A stretch of DNA of 64,000 nucleotides, taken from JAPUEK01 sp963815355. Lineage in GTDB: Bacteria; Pseudomonadota; Alphaproteobacteria; Rhodobacterales; Rhodobacteraceae. Location of the stretch: assembly GCA_963815355.1 (NCBI GenBank), contig CAWFGJ010000007.1, positions 73,286 through 137,285 of the forward strand, given 5' to 3'. Both the position numbers and the translations under genes were made by a program. The notes under the pieces are model-generated. The model was given only the letters and a program-made list of their open reading frames with translations. It made no database searches and had not been told where the DNA came from. This document shows, one piece after another, positions 27,318 to 35,740 of this stretch (its first letter is position 1; the number at the start of each line of letters is the position of its first letter).

Positions 27318-27393
27318 GGGCCTGTAGCTCAATGGTTAGAGCAGGGCGCTCATAACGCCTTGGTTGGGGGTTCGAGTCCCTCCGGGCCTACCA
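27318..27393 (+). tRNA. tRNA with CAU anticodon, probably tRNA-Ile2(CAU)
   Basis: A 76-base cloverleaf: acceptor stem GGGCCTG/CGGGCCT, D arm TAGCTCAATGGTTAGAGC, anticodon loop CTCATAA with anticodon CAT, T arm GGGGGTTCGAGTCCCTC and an encoded CCA end. It is not an initiator tRNA. The layout around the loop resembles minor isoleucine tRNA, in which TilS changes C34 to lysidine, more than elongator tRNA-Met, but I am not certain. Its 3' end is the attachment site for the two islands that follow. Confidence 0.9.
27376..27393 (+). other. att site 1 (tRNA 3' end)
   Basis: Core GTCCCTCCGGGCCTACCA, the 3' part of the T arm and acceptor stem. The same 18 bases occur at 29716-29733 and 41248-41265. 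Copies 1 and 3 share two more bases (GA) on the left; copy 2 does not. Confidence 0.85.
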
Positions 27394-27733
27394 AATATGT
27401 TGATATTAAACGCTTTATTCAATGGTGGGCACAAGGGTGGGCGCACATGTGCGCCCACCCCGCGTTCGGCCATGAGTTTGCGGCCTACCATCCGAGGATG
27501 ATCGACAAAGGGCTGCTTGTGTTCTGAGCCGCCAGGTCAGTGCTGATTTGGTAATGAACCGGCAATCGCAAACTATTTTTTGATCGAGAAAAGCCGACTT
27601 CACGGTAGGATTGGTTGTCTGCTCGACCATCCATCTGGCCAGTCTGGTACTGTCTTGAAGCAACAATGATGATGACATTGCGGCTTGGGACTGCTTCATA
27701 CTCGCAAGAGAACTCTTCGGTCAGGAAAACTAG
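27394..27733. other. Left arm of island 1, no supported gene
   Basis: 340 bases with no frame I trust. It contains the perfect 26-base palindrome at 27435-27460 and presumably the promoter for the hypothetical gene at 27734. A minus-strand frame here crosses the palindrome and has no family pattern. Confidence 0.5.
27435..27460. repeat. Perfect 26-base palindrome
   Basis: The half-site GGGTGGGCGCACA is followed at once by its exact reverse complement, with no spacer. The left part (with CA before it) is also found inverted at 29670-29684 near the other end of island 1. It is a candidate recombinase arm site or operator. Confidence 0.7.
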
Positions 27734-28198
27734 ATGCCAAACTTCAAATCATTCTCGACCAAAGCATTGAACCGGATCGTTGACCAGTTCCCCGATCATA
27801 CCAGAGAAGTCCGTACCATTCTCGATGCACGAGCGGAACGGTTCTGCATGGAAAGCGCCGTGGCCTACCTGACAATAGTGGCCAAAGAAAACAAAACCGT
27901 CGGGTACAAGGATTTCACTGATCATTGCACCAGCGGACGCTCATGGGCGCAGATGCGGAACCAAGTTCGATTATATCTGGATGACGTTCAGGGGTATTGC
28001 ATTGATCACGAGATGCCCTTGCTGTCGGCCTTGGTTGTGAACCAGGAAACCGGCGAATGTGGCGATGGATTTCTTGTTGCATTGGTGAATCGTGGGCTGG
28101 CAAGTCCCGACACTCCAGTCCATGTAGCCGCCACGGAAGAACGAAAACGCTCGCACGAATGGGCCGGAGCACTGCATCAAGCCCCTACCGGCAAGTAA
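27734..28198 (+). CDS. Hypothetical protein of island 1
   Basis: Open frame of 154 residues, start ATG with AGGAAAA before it. The sequence is well mixed and protein-like: an N-terminal helical part (ALNRIVDQFPDHTREVRTILDARAERF), then YKDFTDHCTSGRSWAQMRNQ, then PLLSALVVNQETGECGDGFL. The last phrase resembles a segment I associate with small proteins of restriction or defence loci, though I cannot name a family. No signal or membrane segment. It is the only intact gene of the island apart from the possible metallopeptidase. Confidence 0.6.
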   Translation: MPNFKSFSTKALNRIVDQFPDHTREVRTILDARAERFCMESAVAYLTIVAKENKTVGYKDFTDHCTSGRSWAQMRNQVRLYLDDVQGYCIDHEMPLLSALVVNQETGECGDGFLVALVNRGLASPDTPVHVAATEERKRSHEWAGALHQAPTGK

Positions 28199-28572
28199 CC
28201 GATTTCATCGCCTACGCCGCCCCTCTCGACGATAGAAGTGATCCCAAGGAACTACTTGCCAAACACTTCCGTCGTGCCCTTTTTTGGCGATCCAGACAAA
28301 CTTGGCCGAAGTCCTTGCTGCGAGGCACCACCCAGAACTTAGACTAACTCACTGAAATTACTATGTTTGGTAATCTCTCATCAGAAGCCATGGTGGCCGT
28401 TACCAATATGATGAATTACAATGAGTTGGATACAAGGACGATCTGTGAGCGGGACTATGTGACCCAGCTATCGGGTGCCGATATCAGCGCCGACTATCTG
28501 CGACCGCACAGTTTCTGGGGTTCCCCTGACATACAACCATCGTAGTAAACCGAAGACTTGGCCCCGCCTGTT
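28199..28572. other. Island 1 spacer, no supported gene
   Basis: 374 bases between the hypothetical gene and the integrase remnant. A 60-codon frame at 28363-28545 (MFGNLSSEAMVAVTNMMN...) has ordinary composition but no ribosome site or recognisable pattern. It may be debris of a deleted gene. Confidence 0.4.
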
Positions 28573-29163
28573 TCACTCGATGATAGTGCCCAGATCGATG
28601 CGGCCCATAGCGGATTCCACCAGTTTGCGACGGTCCACGCTGCGGGTGTAAATCTCCGACGCTTTCGGATCACCATGACCGTGCAGGGCCATGATCTCAT
28701 ACTGGGTACACCCGGCTTCGGCCAAGATCGCGCCGACGGCCTTACGAATGCCATGAGACGACAGTTGATCCGGCAACCCGGCTTCGCGGCACCATGTACG
28801 GAAGCGGTTACCGAAACCGTTCTTCGAGAACGGTTTGCCATAGTCGGTTATCAGGAAGGTCTTGTCCCCCGTGGTTGTAGCGTTGATTGCGCGGGCCAGT
28901 GAACCCACCAGCGGTACCACCACCTTGGTGCGATCCTTGAACCCGGTCTTCTCCTGGACGAAGGCCAGATACGGTTTGCCATCAATCGTCTGGACGTGAC
29001 CGGACCCCAGCAAAACGAGATCAGATCGGCGGCAGGCGGTGATGATCAGGAGCGACAGGGCCAGGTGAGCCTTCGTACCCACAGGATGCTTCTTGAAGAA
29101 CGAACGAACTTCTTCGACAGTCCATGGGCGGAAACCGTCGGTAACCTTACCTGGGTCGGCGCT
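28573..29163 (-). pseudogene. Tyrosine recombinase, N-terminal half deleted
   Basis: The catalytic domain of a phage-type integrase is readable from about 29163 (ADPGKVTDGFRPWTVEEVRSFF) to the stop at 28573. Catalytic residues are present: Arg in TACRRSDLVLL, His/Arg in LSSHGIRKAVG, His in LHGHGDPK and the tyrosine in ASEIYTRS. The core-binding N-terminal domain (about 170 residues) is missing; its place is taken by the opposite-strand metallopeptidase gene. It is related to, but distinct from, the integrase of island 2, and fits integration at the same tRNA. Confidence 0.8.
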
Positions 29164-29165
29164 AC

Positions 29166-29615
29166 ATGTTGAAGGTGTTGACCACGGACGAACGCAGGCT
29201 GTCGGTCCGATTGAAGGGAAACCGCTTGGAGGTGCAGTCCCGCACAGGTGAAGCCGAGGATGTTCAAGGCCGCGTCCGAGGGTGGTACAGGGTCAAGGCC
29301 CGAGACTACTTCGCCAAGAGGCTGGCAGATGTGTCATCCAGGCTTCCATGGGTCCACGACGTGCCACCGTTCCGGCTGCTGAACATGGCTCGGCAGTGGG
29401 GTAGCTGTTCTCCCTCAGGCCATATCATCCTGAACCCGCACCTGATCAAAGCGCCACGTGAGTGCGTCGATTATGTTTTGATCCACGAACTCGTGCATCT
29501 GAAGCATCACGATCATGCCCCCGAGTTCTGGAGTCTTCTTGACCGACACAGCCCAGGTTGGCCAGAATACAAAGACCGCCTGGACCGATTGGTCGAGGTT
29601 TTAATGGCCGAGTAG
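29166..29615 (+). CDS. YgjP-like (DUF45) zinc metallopeptidase, probably N-terminally truncated
   Basis: Readable for 149 residues. The C-terminal two thirds is a clear YgjP/SprT-like peptidase: RGWYRVKARDYFAKRL, RQWGSCSPSGHIILNP and the zinc motif HELVHLKHHDH with Glu downstream in PEFW. Family members are about 230 residues, so the first 70-80 residues are missing. The truncation coincides with the truncation of the integrase. Genes of this family often accompany type I restriction (hsdR) loci, so the island may once have carried one; no hsd gene remains. The ATG at 29166 has no good ribosome site. Confidence 0.7.
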   Translation: MLKVLTTDERRLSVRLKGNRLEVQSRTGEAEDVQGRVRGWYRVKARDYFAKRLADVSSRLPWVHDVPPFRLLNMARQWGSCSPSGHIILNPHLIKAPRECVDYVLIHELVHLKHHDHAPEFWSLLDRHSPGWPEYKDRLDRLVEVLMAE

Positions 29616-29715
29616 ACCGAAAGTGGGCACACCTCCGGGTGTTGCTGTACGCTCGACACTGCTATTCTGGTGCGCCCACCCTTGAAGAAGTCAAATAATT
29701 CCAACTGGGGTGGTC

Positions 29716-29733
29716 GTCCCTCCGGGCCTACCA
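29716..29733 (+). other. att site 2 (between islands 1 and 2)
   Basis: Second copy of GTCCCTCCGGGCCTACCA, preceded by TC where copies 1 and 3 have GA. It marks the joint of two tandem integrations. Confidence 0.8.
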
Positions 29734-29774
29734 CTCCACTACTAAATGCGTTGTTTATCAATGATTTAAGTGAC

Positions 29775-29809
29775 AAATTGTCAAACCCCCACGCCGGGTT
29801 TGACAATTT
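29775..29809 (-). terminator. Strong inverted repeat at the end of the integrase gene
   Basis: Perfect 14-base arms AAATTGTCAAACCC/GGGTTTGACAATTT with a 7-base loop, overlapping the integrase stop codon. It probably ends the element's long minus-strand transcript; the trailing T tract is short. TGTCAAACC also occurs twice upstream of the primase gene (about 41157-41215). Confidence 0.65.
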
Positions 29810-30850
29810 TCGTTCTGCTTTCGTCTGCGGTGATCTGCTTTTTGAGGGCTTCACGGGCAAGGCCAAGGCGGTCGGCAGCCTGAATATAGGTCTGCACTTC
29901 CTTCAGATTCTTATGGCCGGATATGGACATGATCTGCGGTGCCGTGCATCCGGCTTCAGCCAAACGTCGGCAGGCCGCCTTGCGAAGACCATGGGCGGAA
30001 AGCCCATCCGGCAAGCCCGCTTCCTTTACCCGATCACGAAACCAGTTGCCAAAACCCGCAACGGCAAAAGGCTTGCCATATTCTGTAAGCAGGAAAGTCA
30101 TGTTCTTATTGGGAAGGGCTTCCAAGGATGCCACCAAGATCGGGTGCAACGGAATTTCCACTTCGGTTCCGGTCTTCGATTGGCGAAGAGTAAAACGCCA
30201 TCCCTAACGTGTTGGCGGCCCATGCGCACAACGTCAGCCCGGCGCTGCCCGGTGTAAAGCATCATATCCAAAGCAAGCCGGGCGCGGCTGCCCGTCGCGT
30301 GCTTTTCATAGTATTGCTCAATTTCGGCTTCAGTCCACGTCCGGTAGCCTGAAGACCCGGTGCGAAGTTTGCGGATTCCAAGGGTCGGATCATCCGGGCG
30401 CATCCCAGACTCGAGGGCATGACGCATCAGAATCTTGATAGTCTTAAGCCAATTATTCGCCACCGCCGGGCGGTCTGCCAATTTGGCAATGATTGCCTTG
30501 ACGTGCTCACGCTTCAGGTTTGCAACCGTCTTTTCGCCATGCTGATCGCGGAAAGGTTCAATGGTGCTGCGATAGGTCCGCTGCGTGATCGGCTTCAAAT
30601 TCAGATAGTCGGATGATCGGTAATAGCTTGCCACCAGTGACGCGACGGTGCCCGGCACGGTCTTGGAAGCCCCAGCCCCGCACTGAATAGGTTTGCCAGT
30701 GCTTGCCGCCTCATATGCGGCCATGAAGGTCGGACTCCACGGTAAGCCGGGCAGCGCGACACGTTCAAAGCCGGGCCGCCGGAAATACCAGCGGGTCCGG
30801 CCATGACGGTCCAAGAAGCCTTGGCAGTATTTGGGCGGCTTGCGCATCAT
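29781..30850 (-). pseudogene. int: Island 2 tyrosine integrase with one frameshift
   Basis: A phage integrase of about 356 residues in two frames. The N-terminal part (from 30850, MMRKPPKYCQGFLDRHGRTRWYF) has the arm/core-binding domains and the first catalytic arginine (LYTGQRRADVVRM). The C-terminal part has LSAHGLRKAACRR, SGHKNLKEVQTYI (His and nucleophile Tyr) and the stop at 29781. The shift lies near 30187, where a missing base would restore LLF-RQSKTGTEVEIPLHP. Either a sequencing error or a recent loss. It overlaps the AlpA-like gene by four bases. Confidence 0.8.
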
Positions 30851-31113
30851 GGTAGCACGTCATTCCATTCGTTAGATTCACCGCCACTTTTCGGGGCGTC
30901 ATAGGTATCAAGCAGACAATCAATCGCCGAGTCCAGCGCCCGAACATCCCAGAGCGTCCGGGAATAGACCCGGATAGGTGCGGGCATAAGGCCATCTGCC
31001 TGCATTTTGTCGAAGGTAGAAGGTGAAACCCCGGCATAGGCCGCCGCCTCCGGGCGCGACAGAAGTCGCGCGGTCGGGGGCGGCAGAGCCCTATGACGTG
31101 CCGGGGCGTTCAT
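30847..31113 (-). CDS. AlpA/excisionase-like helix-turn-helix protein
   Basis: Protein of 88 residues with a MerR-like winged helix at residues 17-55 (LLSRPEAAAYAGVSPSTFDKMQADGLMPAP), the pattern of AlpA and Xis factors that direct excision or activate satellite genes. It overlaps the integrase start (ATGA) and begins four bases after the capsid cement stop, so it is translated from the same message as the structural genes. A role in excision control is inferred. Confidence 0.75.
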   Translation of the reverse strand: MNAPARHRALPPPTARLLSRPEAAAYAGVSPSTFDKMQADGLMPAPIRVYSRTLWDVRALDSAIDCLLDTYDAPKSGGESNEWNDVLP

Positions 31114-31117
31114 GGCC

Positions 31118-31453
31118 TCAGAAACTCCCGTTCAAGCGCACAGCAACGCTGCCCGACGGGTTGCCAGCCGCCGCGACGGTGACTCCGATCTTGGGGTTTG
31201 CGCCCGAGTCGTCATCCGAAGTGACCAGCTTTGCGGCGTCATCCCAATGGGCAGCCGCCCCGATTGCGAAAACGTCGGTGCTGACTTTCGGCAGGTCAAA
31301 AATGCCAACAGTCACCAGATCGACTTCGGCCCCGCTTGCGGCGTCACCAGCGGCAACGCCAAAGATCAGGCCCGTTTGAACGCCCCCGCCCGACAGGACG
31401 GCATAGGGCGCGGCAAGGGTCAGGTTTTCACCTTTTTGGATATAGTTCTTCAT
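31118..31453 (-). CDS. Capsid cement protein (DUF2190 family)
   Basis: Protein of 111 residues beginning MKNYIQKGENLTLAAPYAVLSGGGVQTG. It is rich in Gly/Ala/Val with VFAIGAAAHWDDAAKLVTS, the pattern of DUF2190 decoration proteins that bind the outside of HK97-like capsids. Two bases separate it from the gpW-like gene. It fits directly after the major capsid gene in many phages. Confidence 0.8.
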   Translation of the reverse strand: MKNYIQKGENLTLAAPYAVLSGGGVQTGLIFGVAAGDAASGAEVDLVTVGIFDLPKVSTDVFAIGAAAHWDDAAKLVTSDDDSGANPKIGVTVAAAGNPSGSVAVRLNGSF

Positions 31454-31455
31454 GG

Positions 31456-31674
31456 TCAGAATCCTTTGCTCGTTCTGAAGAGGATGGTGGAAGCGGGGCG
31501 TCGTGACGCCGCCGCGATTTCTGCATCAAGGGCGGCCAAGGCGCGGGCCATATCGGAGTCGCTCTTGTAGGTCACAAGTTCCCCGTTCTGATCCCGATAG
31601 GTCAGCACGCCGCCCGCACGCGCCCGGAAAAGCGTGTCACGGGCGGCGGTCAATTCCTGAAGGGTCAAGGCCAT
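31456..31674 (-). CDS. gpW-like head-tail joining protein
   Basis: Protein of 72 residues: a helical hairpin (LTLQELTAARDTLFRARAGG), a short beta segment (VLTYRDQNGELVTYKSDS) and a second helix (DMARALAALDAEIAAASRR). This layout and length match lambda gpW, which closes the filled head and gives the tail a docking site. A head-joining protein in an element without tail genes suggests docking of foreign tails. Assignment is by pattern only. Confidence 0.55.
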   Translation of the reverse strand: MALTLQELTAARDTLFRARAGGVLTYRDQNGELVTYKSDSDMARALAALDAEIAAASRRPASTILFRTSKGF

Positions 31675-31677
31675 GGA

Positions 31678-33429
31678 TCAGGCCCCCGGATTGAGGTAAG
31701 CGCCCCTGAAGTCGAGCCAGCCCGCGCCGAAGTCGAGCCAAGCGCGATACTTCATGCCCAAGGTATCCCACGCTTCGGTGCGCTGAATCTGGACGCCTTC
31801 GGCCCCGGCAAGGTAGCCATGCTGAAGGCAAGGCAGGCGGGCCGGGTCAGCGAAAATGAGCCAAGACGAGTTCGTGATCCGGGGTTCAACCAAGAGGGTC
31901 AGCTTGCCGCTGAAGGGGTTAACGTCCGACGTGGTGGCAGCATAGAGGCCCGCAAGGAAGGCTTCGGCCTCGGTCTCGATCTCTGGCCCGACCAGCAGAT
32001 ACTTGGGCTGCACGGCCACCAGCGTCTTGCCATCAAGGCCCTTCATGCCGCGCATAGCCTTCCGGGCTGCATCCACAGTGGCGACGGACAGCGCCGCCCC
32101 GGTCGTGGCCTTGTTGCCCCGTGCCGTGTCGAAGACGGGGTTGCCGTCGGACAAGTTCGGGTTGCCGGTCACGAGGTTGACCATGATTTCGGCTACTGTC
32201 GCGGCGGCGGCCTCACCGAAGGCAGCGGTCATGTCGCCCAAAACGCCAAGGTCATCGTTCACAAGTAGCTTGCGAGTGACGTTTCCGCCCCGGCCATAAG
32301 TCGTGATCGACATGGTCTCGCCATTTTCGGCCCGGCTGGTGTGCTTGAACTCGCCAGACTTGGTTAGCTCTTCAAGACGGCCCATCTCGCCAAGGCGGAT
32401 CGAAGTGGACTCCTTGAAGTTCGGAAGGACGCGCGACTTCGACAGAAGCATTAGGGGCGATTGAGCGGCCTGATAGGCGGCCAGCGCGACCTTTCCCATG
32501 GCGTTGCTGACCACAAGCGGGAAGTCCGAAGTGGTCATGGCCCGGGTCAGGACTTCATCGGCAGACAGGCCACGCACAGACACACCTGAGCGGGTCAGGG
32601 CGTCGCGGGCCATATCCAAGGCAGACAGGCCCATGTAGGGCCGCACATCATCCGCCGGGTTGCCTCCGGCCATGCGGATGACCATTGCGTCGGTTACGCG
32701 GCGGGTGACGGTGGCAGGATCATCCTGCGAGCCGATGACGCGGATGTGCGGCGTCTGGCGGCCACGGGTCTGCATGGCCTCATAGGCTTCGGCGCGGGCT
32801 TCCGTGATGGTCAAGTCACGGTCAACCATGTCGTCAGCCTGTTCCGTGGTCATGCCAGCGGAACGGGCGATGGTGCGGATAGCTGCACGGTTTTCGGCGG
32901 GGGTCGGTGCCGCCGGGGTGGTTTCAATAAGGTCTTCAGGCATTTCTTCACTCCGAAACACTGCCCCCGGGTCCGCCGGGACGGGAACGACACTCACTTC
33001 ACGGATTTGGAAGGCGCGGGCCGTCTTCACGCGCTTCCCCGTTTTCGGGTCGGTGGACTCGGCCCAAGCGGGCACGACATAGCCAATCGACAAATTGCGC
33101 AGCACGCCTTCCCTGATCTTCAGAACGGAAGAGGCGGCATCGGTTGCGGCGGAAAGGCGGATCACAGCCACAAGGGCCGGGCCTTCCATGCGATAGGACA
33201 CCACAACGCCAATGACGCTTGCTACGCTGCCTTGCGCGTGTCCATCAAGCACGGGTGCCCCGATCAGGCGCGACGCATCAAGGCCCGCCGGGTTCAGCCG
33301 TTCAATGAAGCCCGCCCGCTGCACGTCGGCAAAGGTGCTGATCGTGGCTTCCACAGTCATGCCTTCCGGGTCCAGCGATGCGGGTGCAAGCGTTGCGCGG
33401 CGGGTCAGGATTTGAAGAGTTTCAGGCAC
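31678..33429 (-). CDS. Prohead protease / major capsid protein fusion
   Basis: Single frame of 583 residues. The first 160 form an HK97-type prohead protease: VEATISTFADVQRAGF, the catalytic-histidine segment APVLDGHAQGSVASVIG and the serine segment LRNLSIGY. A linker (about 165-230) precedes a major capsid domain (about 230-583) with PLMLLSKSRVLPNFKESTSIRLG, ATVAEIMVNLVTGNPNLSDGN and a C-terminal YRAWLDFGAGWLDFRGAYLNPG. Such fusions occur in alphaproteobacterial phages. The intact frame, beside a badly damaged terminase, is notable. Confidence 0.85.
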   Translation of the reverse strand: MPETLQILTRRATLAPASLDPEGMTVEATISTFADVQRAGFIERLNPAGLDASRLIGAPVLDGHAQGSVASVIGVVVSYRMEGPALVAVIRLSAATDAASSVLKIREGVLRNLSIGYVVPAWAESTDPKTGKRVKTARAFQIREVSVVPVPADPGAVFRSEEMPEDLIETTPAAPTPAENRAAIRTIARSAGMTTEQADDMVDRDLTITEARAEAYEAMQTRGRQTPHIRVIGSQDDPATVTRRVTDAMVIRMAGGNPADDVRPYMGLSALDMARDALTRSGVSVRGLSADEVLTRAMTTSDFPLVVSNAMGKVALAAYQAAQSPLMLLSKSRVLPNFKESTSIRLGEMGRLEELTKSGEFKHTSRAENGETMSITTYGRGGNVTRKLLVNDDLGVLGDMTAAFGEAAAATVAEIMVNLVTGNPNLSDGNPVFDTARGNKATTGAALSVATVDAARKAMRGMKGLDGKTLVAVQPKYLLVGPEIETEAEAFLAGLYAATTSDVNPFSGKLTLLVEPRITNSSWLIFADPARLPCLQHGYLAGAEGVQIQRTEAWDTLGMKYRAWLDFGAGWLDFRGAYLNPGA

Positions 33430-33587
33430 TTGCGAAAGACCTCCGTTTTGCGGTCAAAGGTTTGGCCCGTGCCATAATCTCGAACGACAGAAGCGCGGGA
33501 TGGATTTGCAGTTAGGCGCGGGCCGGACTTTTCATCTGAAGCCCCGATCATCCTGACCTTTTTGCGCAAAGCGGATTCACTTGGCAT
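33405..33587 (-). CDS. Possible small protein between portal and protease genes
   Basis: A 60-codon frame that overlaps the portal stop and runs 25 bases into the protease gene. It is basic (MPSESALRKKVRMIG...RKTEVFRKCLKLFKS). The overlaps at both ends suit a translated linker gene in a tight operon, but there is no family match and it could be a by-product. Confidence 0.3.
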   Translation of the reverse strand: MPSESALRKKVRMIGASDEKSGPRLTANPSRASVVRDYGTGQTFDRKTEVFRKCLKLFKS

Positions 33588-34974
33588 CGGGCGCGGCCTC
33601 CACTTTGGTCTCGGGGGCTTGCCAACCTTCAGCGGCCAATTCGGAGTTTAGGTCTTCAAGTGCCCAGCCGCGTGCAGCCACCAATTTGCGGCGGCTGGTC
33701 AGGCCCGCTTCCATCTCTGCCACGTCGGCTTGAACCTGCTTCATCGGGTCCACCTGCATGAAGGCCGGGGGCAGCCATTCCACGGCCATGAAGTCGCGCG
33801 GGCTTGCCTCAAAGTCTGGCGCGTCCAGTTCCCCCGACAGGACTCCCCAAGTCACCACTTGCCGCCAGATCGGGCGCAAAAGCTGGGGAACAAGGATGCC
33901 ATATTGGATTTGCTCGACTCTCTGGCGGAAAGGCAGAAGGCCCGCGCGAATGCTGGAATAGTTTGCCCCGGTCAAATCGCCCGAAAGAAGATGCTCAGGC
34001 AGGCCAAGGCCCGCCGCTAATTGCTGAAGGTTCAAGCGAAGAAAGGCCGCAACCTCTTGGGTTTGGGCGGGCGTGTTGAACTTCACGTCAATGCCAGTAG
34101 GCAGGCGCTTCAGCGTGCCCGGTTCAAGGCCCGACTCAAGAATGCCCCCGGCCTCTTCGCCCGTGTAAGGTTCGCCCGCCGTGCCGTTCTGATCGACAAG
34201 GAAGCCCGCGTGCATGGCGGCGATTTTGACCCCAAGCAAGAGGGCGTCGCAAAGCTGGTCAAACTCAGACGCGGGCAAGATCACGGGTGCAAGCCAAGAG
34301 ATGCCCCGGACCTGACCCGCCGCAAGCGGCTTGAAGACGTGAAGGATTTGATCCGCCGGGATGCGAACCGGGGGCGCATATGTGGCGAAAACGTCATGGC
34401 GGCGATTGGGCAGCACATGATAGGCCACGCGGCGGCCATCCCCGTCAAACTCCACGCCTTGCACAATCACTGCCCCGCCGGGCAGTTCCCGAGTTATGCT
34501 TTCATCAACAAGCTCAGGGGGGATGATCCGCAAGCGGGGGCCGTCTTCGGTCATGATGATCTGCACAAAGGCTTCGCCCTTGATGACCATGGACCGGACC
34601 ACTTCAGCATGAAGGCCCCAGAAGTCGGTGCGACCATTGGCGTCGGCGTCTTCAGCCCAGCGGTTGAATGCCTCTGTTAGCGCCTTCCGCGTCGCGGCGT
34701 CGGGGTGCTTGGGTGTAGGCACAATGCCCGCCCCTACCGATGCCGCCACCCAATTCGCCACGCCCTGACTGATCCACGGATTGTTTAGGGCGAGGTATGA
34801 CGCAGTGGAGTTAAGGCGCAGTCCCGCCGCTGCGACTTCGGAATTGATCGGCCCCATGGTGCCCATGCCAAAGCCACGCCGCCCGCCCGCCGCGCCATCA
34901 AAGCGCCGCACTGCCTCGGCCTTGGCCGGCCGCGACAGAAGACGGGAAATAGAACGGGCGAAAGGAAAGGCCAT
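33577..34974 (-). CDS. Phage portal protein, lambda family
   Basis: Protein of 465 residues forming the dodecameric DNA gate at the capsid vertex. Family features: NNPWISQGVANWVAASVGAGI, AEVVRSMVIKGEAFVQI, HVLPNRRHDVF, VFKPLAAGQVRGISWLAPVI, LAAGLGLPEHLLSGDLTGANYSSIRAG and RLVAARGWALEDLN-like C-terminus (RRKLVAARGWALED). Complete length and frame. The hypothetical gene lies 46 bases upstream. Confidence 0.9.
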   Translation of the reverse strand: MAFPFARSISRLLSRPAKAEAVRRFDGAAGGRRGFGMGTMGPINSEVAAAGLRLNSTASYLALNNPWISQGVANWVAASVGAGIVPTPKHPDAATRKALTEAFNRWAEDADANGRTDFWGLHAEVVRSMVIKGEAFVQIIMTEDGPRLRIIPPELVDESITRELPGGAVIVQGVEFDGDGRRVAYHVLPNRRHDVFATYAPPVRIPADQILHVFKPLAAGQVRGISWLAPVILPASEFDQLCDALLLGVKIAAMHAGFLVDQNGTAGEPYTGEEAGGILESGLEPGTLKRLPTGIDVKFNTPAQTQEVAAFLRLNLQQLAAGLGLPEHLLSGDLTGANYSSIRAGLLPFRQRVEQIQYGILVPQLLRPIWRQVVTWGVLSGELDAPDFEASPRDFMAVEWLPPAFMQVDPMKQVQADVAEMEAGLTSRRKLVAARGWALEDLNSELAAEGWQAPETKVEAAPDAK

Positions 34975-35019
34975 AGGAGTCAGCCTTTCGTCCGCGCAAA
35001 TGTTTCCAATAGGATTGGG

Positions 35020-35559
35020 TCAAGCGGCAGGATCAGTGCAGCGATGGGGGTATGACCCGACAGAATTCTCATCTGCACCTTGCCCGATTGTCCCAAATTC
35101 CCCATGCGTTATGACCGCAATGCAGGTTACAGAACCGCCGGGAAGACGTGCCCAATGAATAGCCATCGAAAAACCGGGTGCTACCGTCGGATTCTCTTCA
35201 AGCGTGTCGATCATCCATTGCGCGGGGCTTTCCGGTGATTTGGTGCCTTCAGGCACTTCGCCAATGATCCATCCCTGCAAACGCAACGCGGCGGCTTGCA
35301 TCGCTTCACGCGAAAGGCCGCCAAGGTCCACCAGTTGCGACAGGATGTTGGCCGTAGCCACGTCGCCAAGCGAGAAGAGTAGCGTGCCCCTTGCATCGGT
35401 TGCGGAACGTTGCCGCGTGATGATGTAGCCTGCCCCCACGAAATTCTTGAAGCGAAGGCGGGCAGAGTCTTCTTGCAGGGCTTCAGTAGCCATGAATTGA
35501 GCGACTTGGGCGGCTTTGTATGTGGGTTTCACGGAGTTCTCCTCTATTTGCACGGTCAA
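35020..35559 (-). CDS. Hypothetical protein of island 2
   Basis: Protein of 179 residues, not recognised. The N-terminal half is helical (KAAQVAQFMATEALQEDSARLRF) with LVDLGGLSREAMQAAALRLQGW, which could be a DNA-binding or subunit-interaction domain. The C-terminal part is beta-rich with a possible hairpin. No signal or membrane segment. It lies between the cargo module and the portal gene, where phages often put a regulator or a head completion factor. Confidence 0.55.
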   Translation of the reverse strand: MTVQIEENSVKPTYKAAQVAQFMATEALQEDSARLRFKNFVGAGYIITRQRSATDARGTLLFSLGDVATANILSQLVDLGGLSREAMQAAALRLQGWIIGEVPEGTKSPESPAQWMIDTLEENPTVAPGFSMAIHWARLPGGSVTCIAVITHGEFGTIGQGADENSVGSYPHRCTDPAA

Positions 35560-35688
35560 GCTATGCCAGAGGATTTTTCGGAAGTCAACGAGTCGGACTT
35601 TGCGGAATCAGAAAATTCAGTGATACAGTTTCGTGTAGTGCCACACCTGCGACGGGTCATGCGGTTCGGGGGACACGTGTGATCCGAG

Positions 35689-35716
35689 GGGCGGCGGGTT
35701 CTCCTTTCCGCCGCCC
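35689..35716. terminator. Hairpin after the phosphoribosyltransferase gene
   Basis: Nine-base arms GGGCGGCGG/CCGCCGCCC with a 10-base loop, 25 bases beyond the phosphoribosyltransferase stop (minus strand). U tracts are weak on both strands. It may insulate the cargo from the portal-capsid genes. Confidence 0.5.
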
Positions 35717-35740
35717 TGCTTTGCTAAGTAAAGTTCGATT

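Larger units (their letters stand above)
27376..29733. mobile_element. Island 1: remnant integrative element at the tRNA
   Basis: Bounded by att copies 1 and 2. It holds one intact hypothetical gene, an integrase missing its N-terminal half and a metallopeptidase missing its N-terminus. The two truncated genes face each other with their broken ends touching near 29163, so an internal deletion is the simplest history. Inverted copies of CAAGGGTGGGCGCAC lie near both ends (27432-27446 and 29670-29684). The left arm is visibly less GC-rich than the chromosome. Confidence 0.75.

Noticed and set aside
27415..27699. 94-codon minus-strand frame in the left arm of island 1
   Set aside because: It runs through the perfect palindrome, has no ribosome site and no recognisable pattern.
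31118..34974. Capsid, protease and portal genes as part of a gene transfer agent
   Set aside because: Rhodobacteraceae gene transfer agents have a fixed 14-15 kb order with tail genes and no integrase or att repeats. Here an integrase, AlpA-like factor and tRNA att sites define an integrating element.
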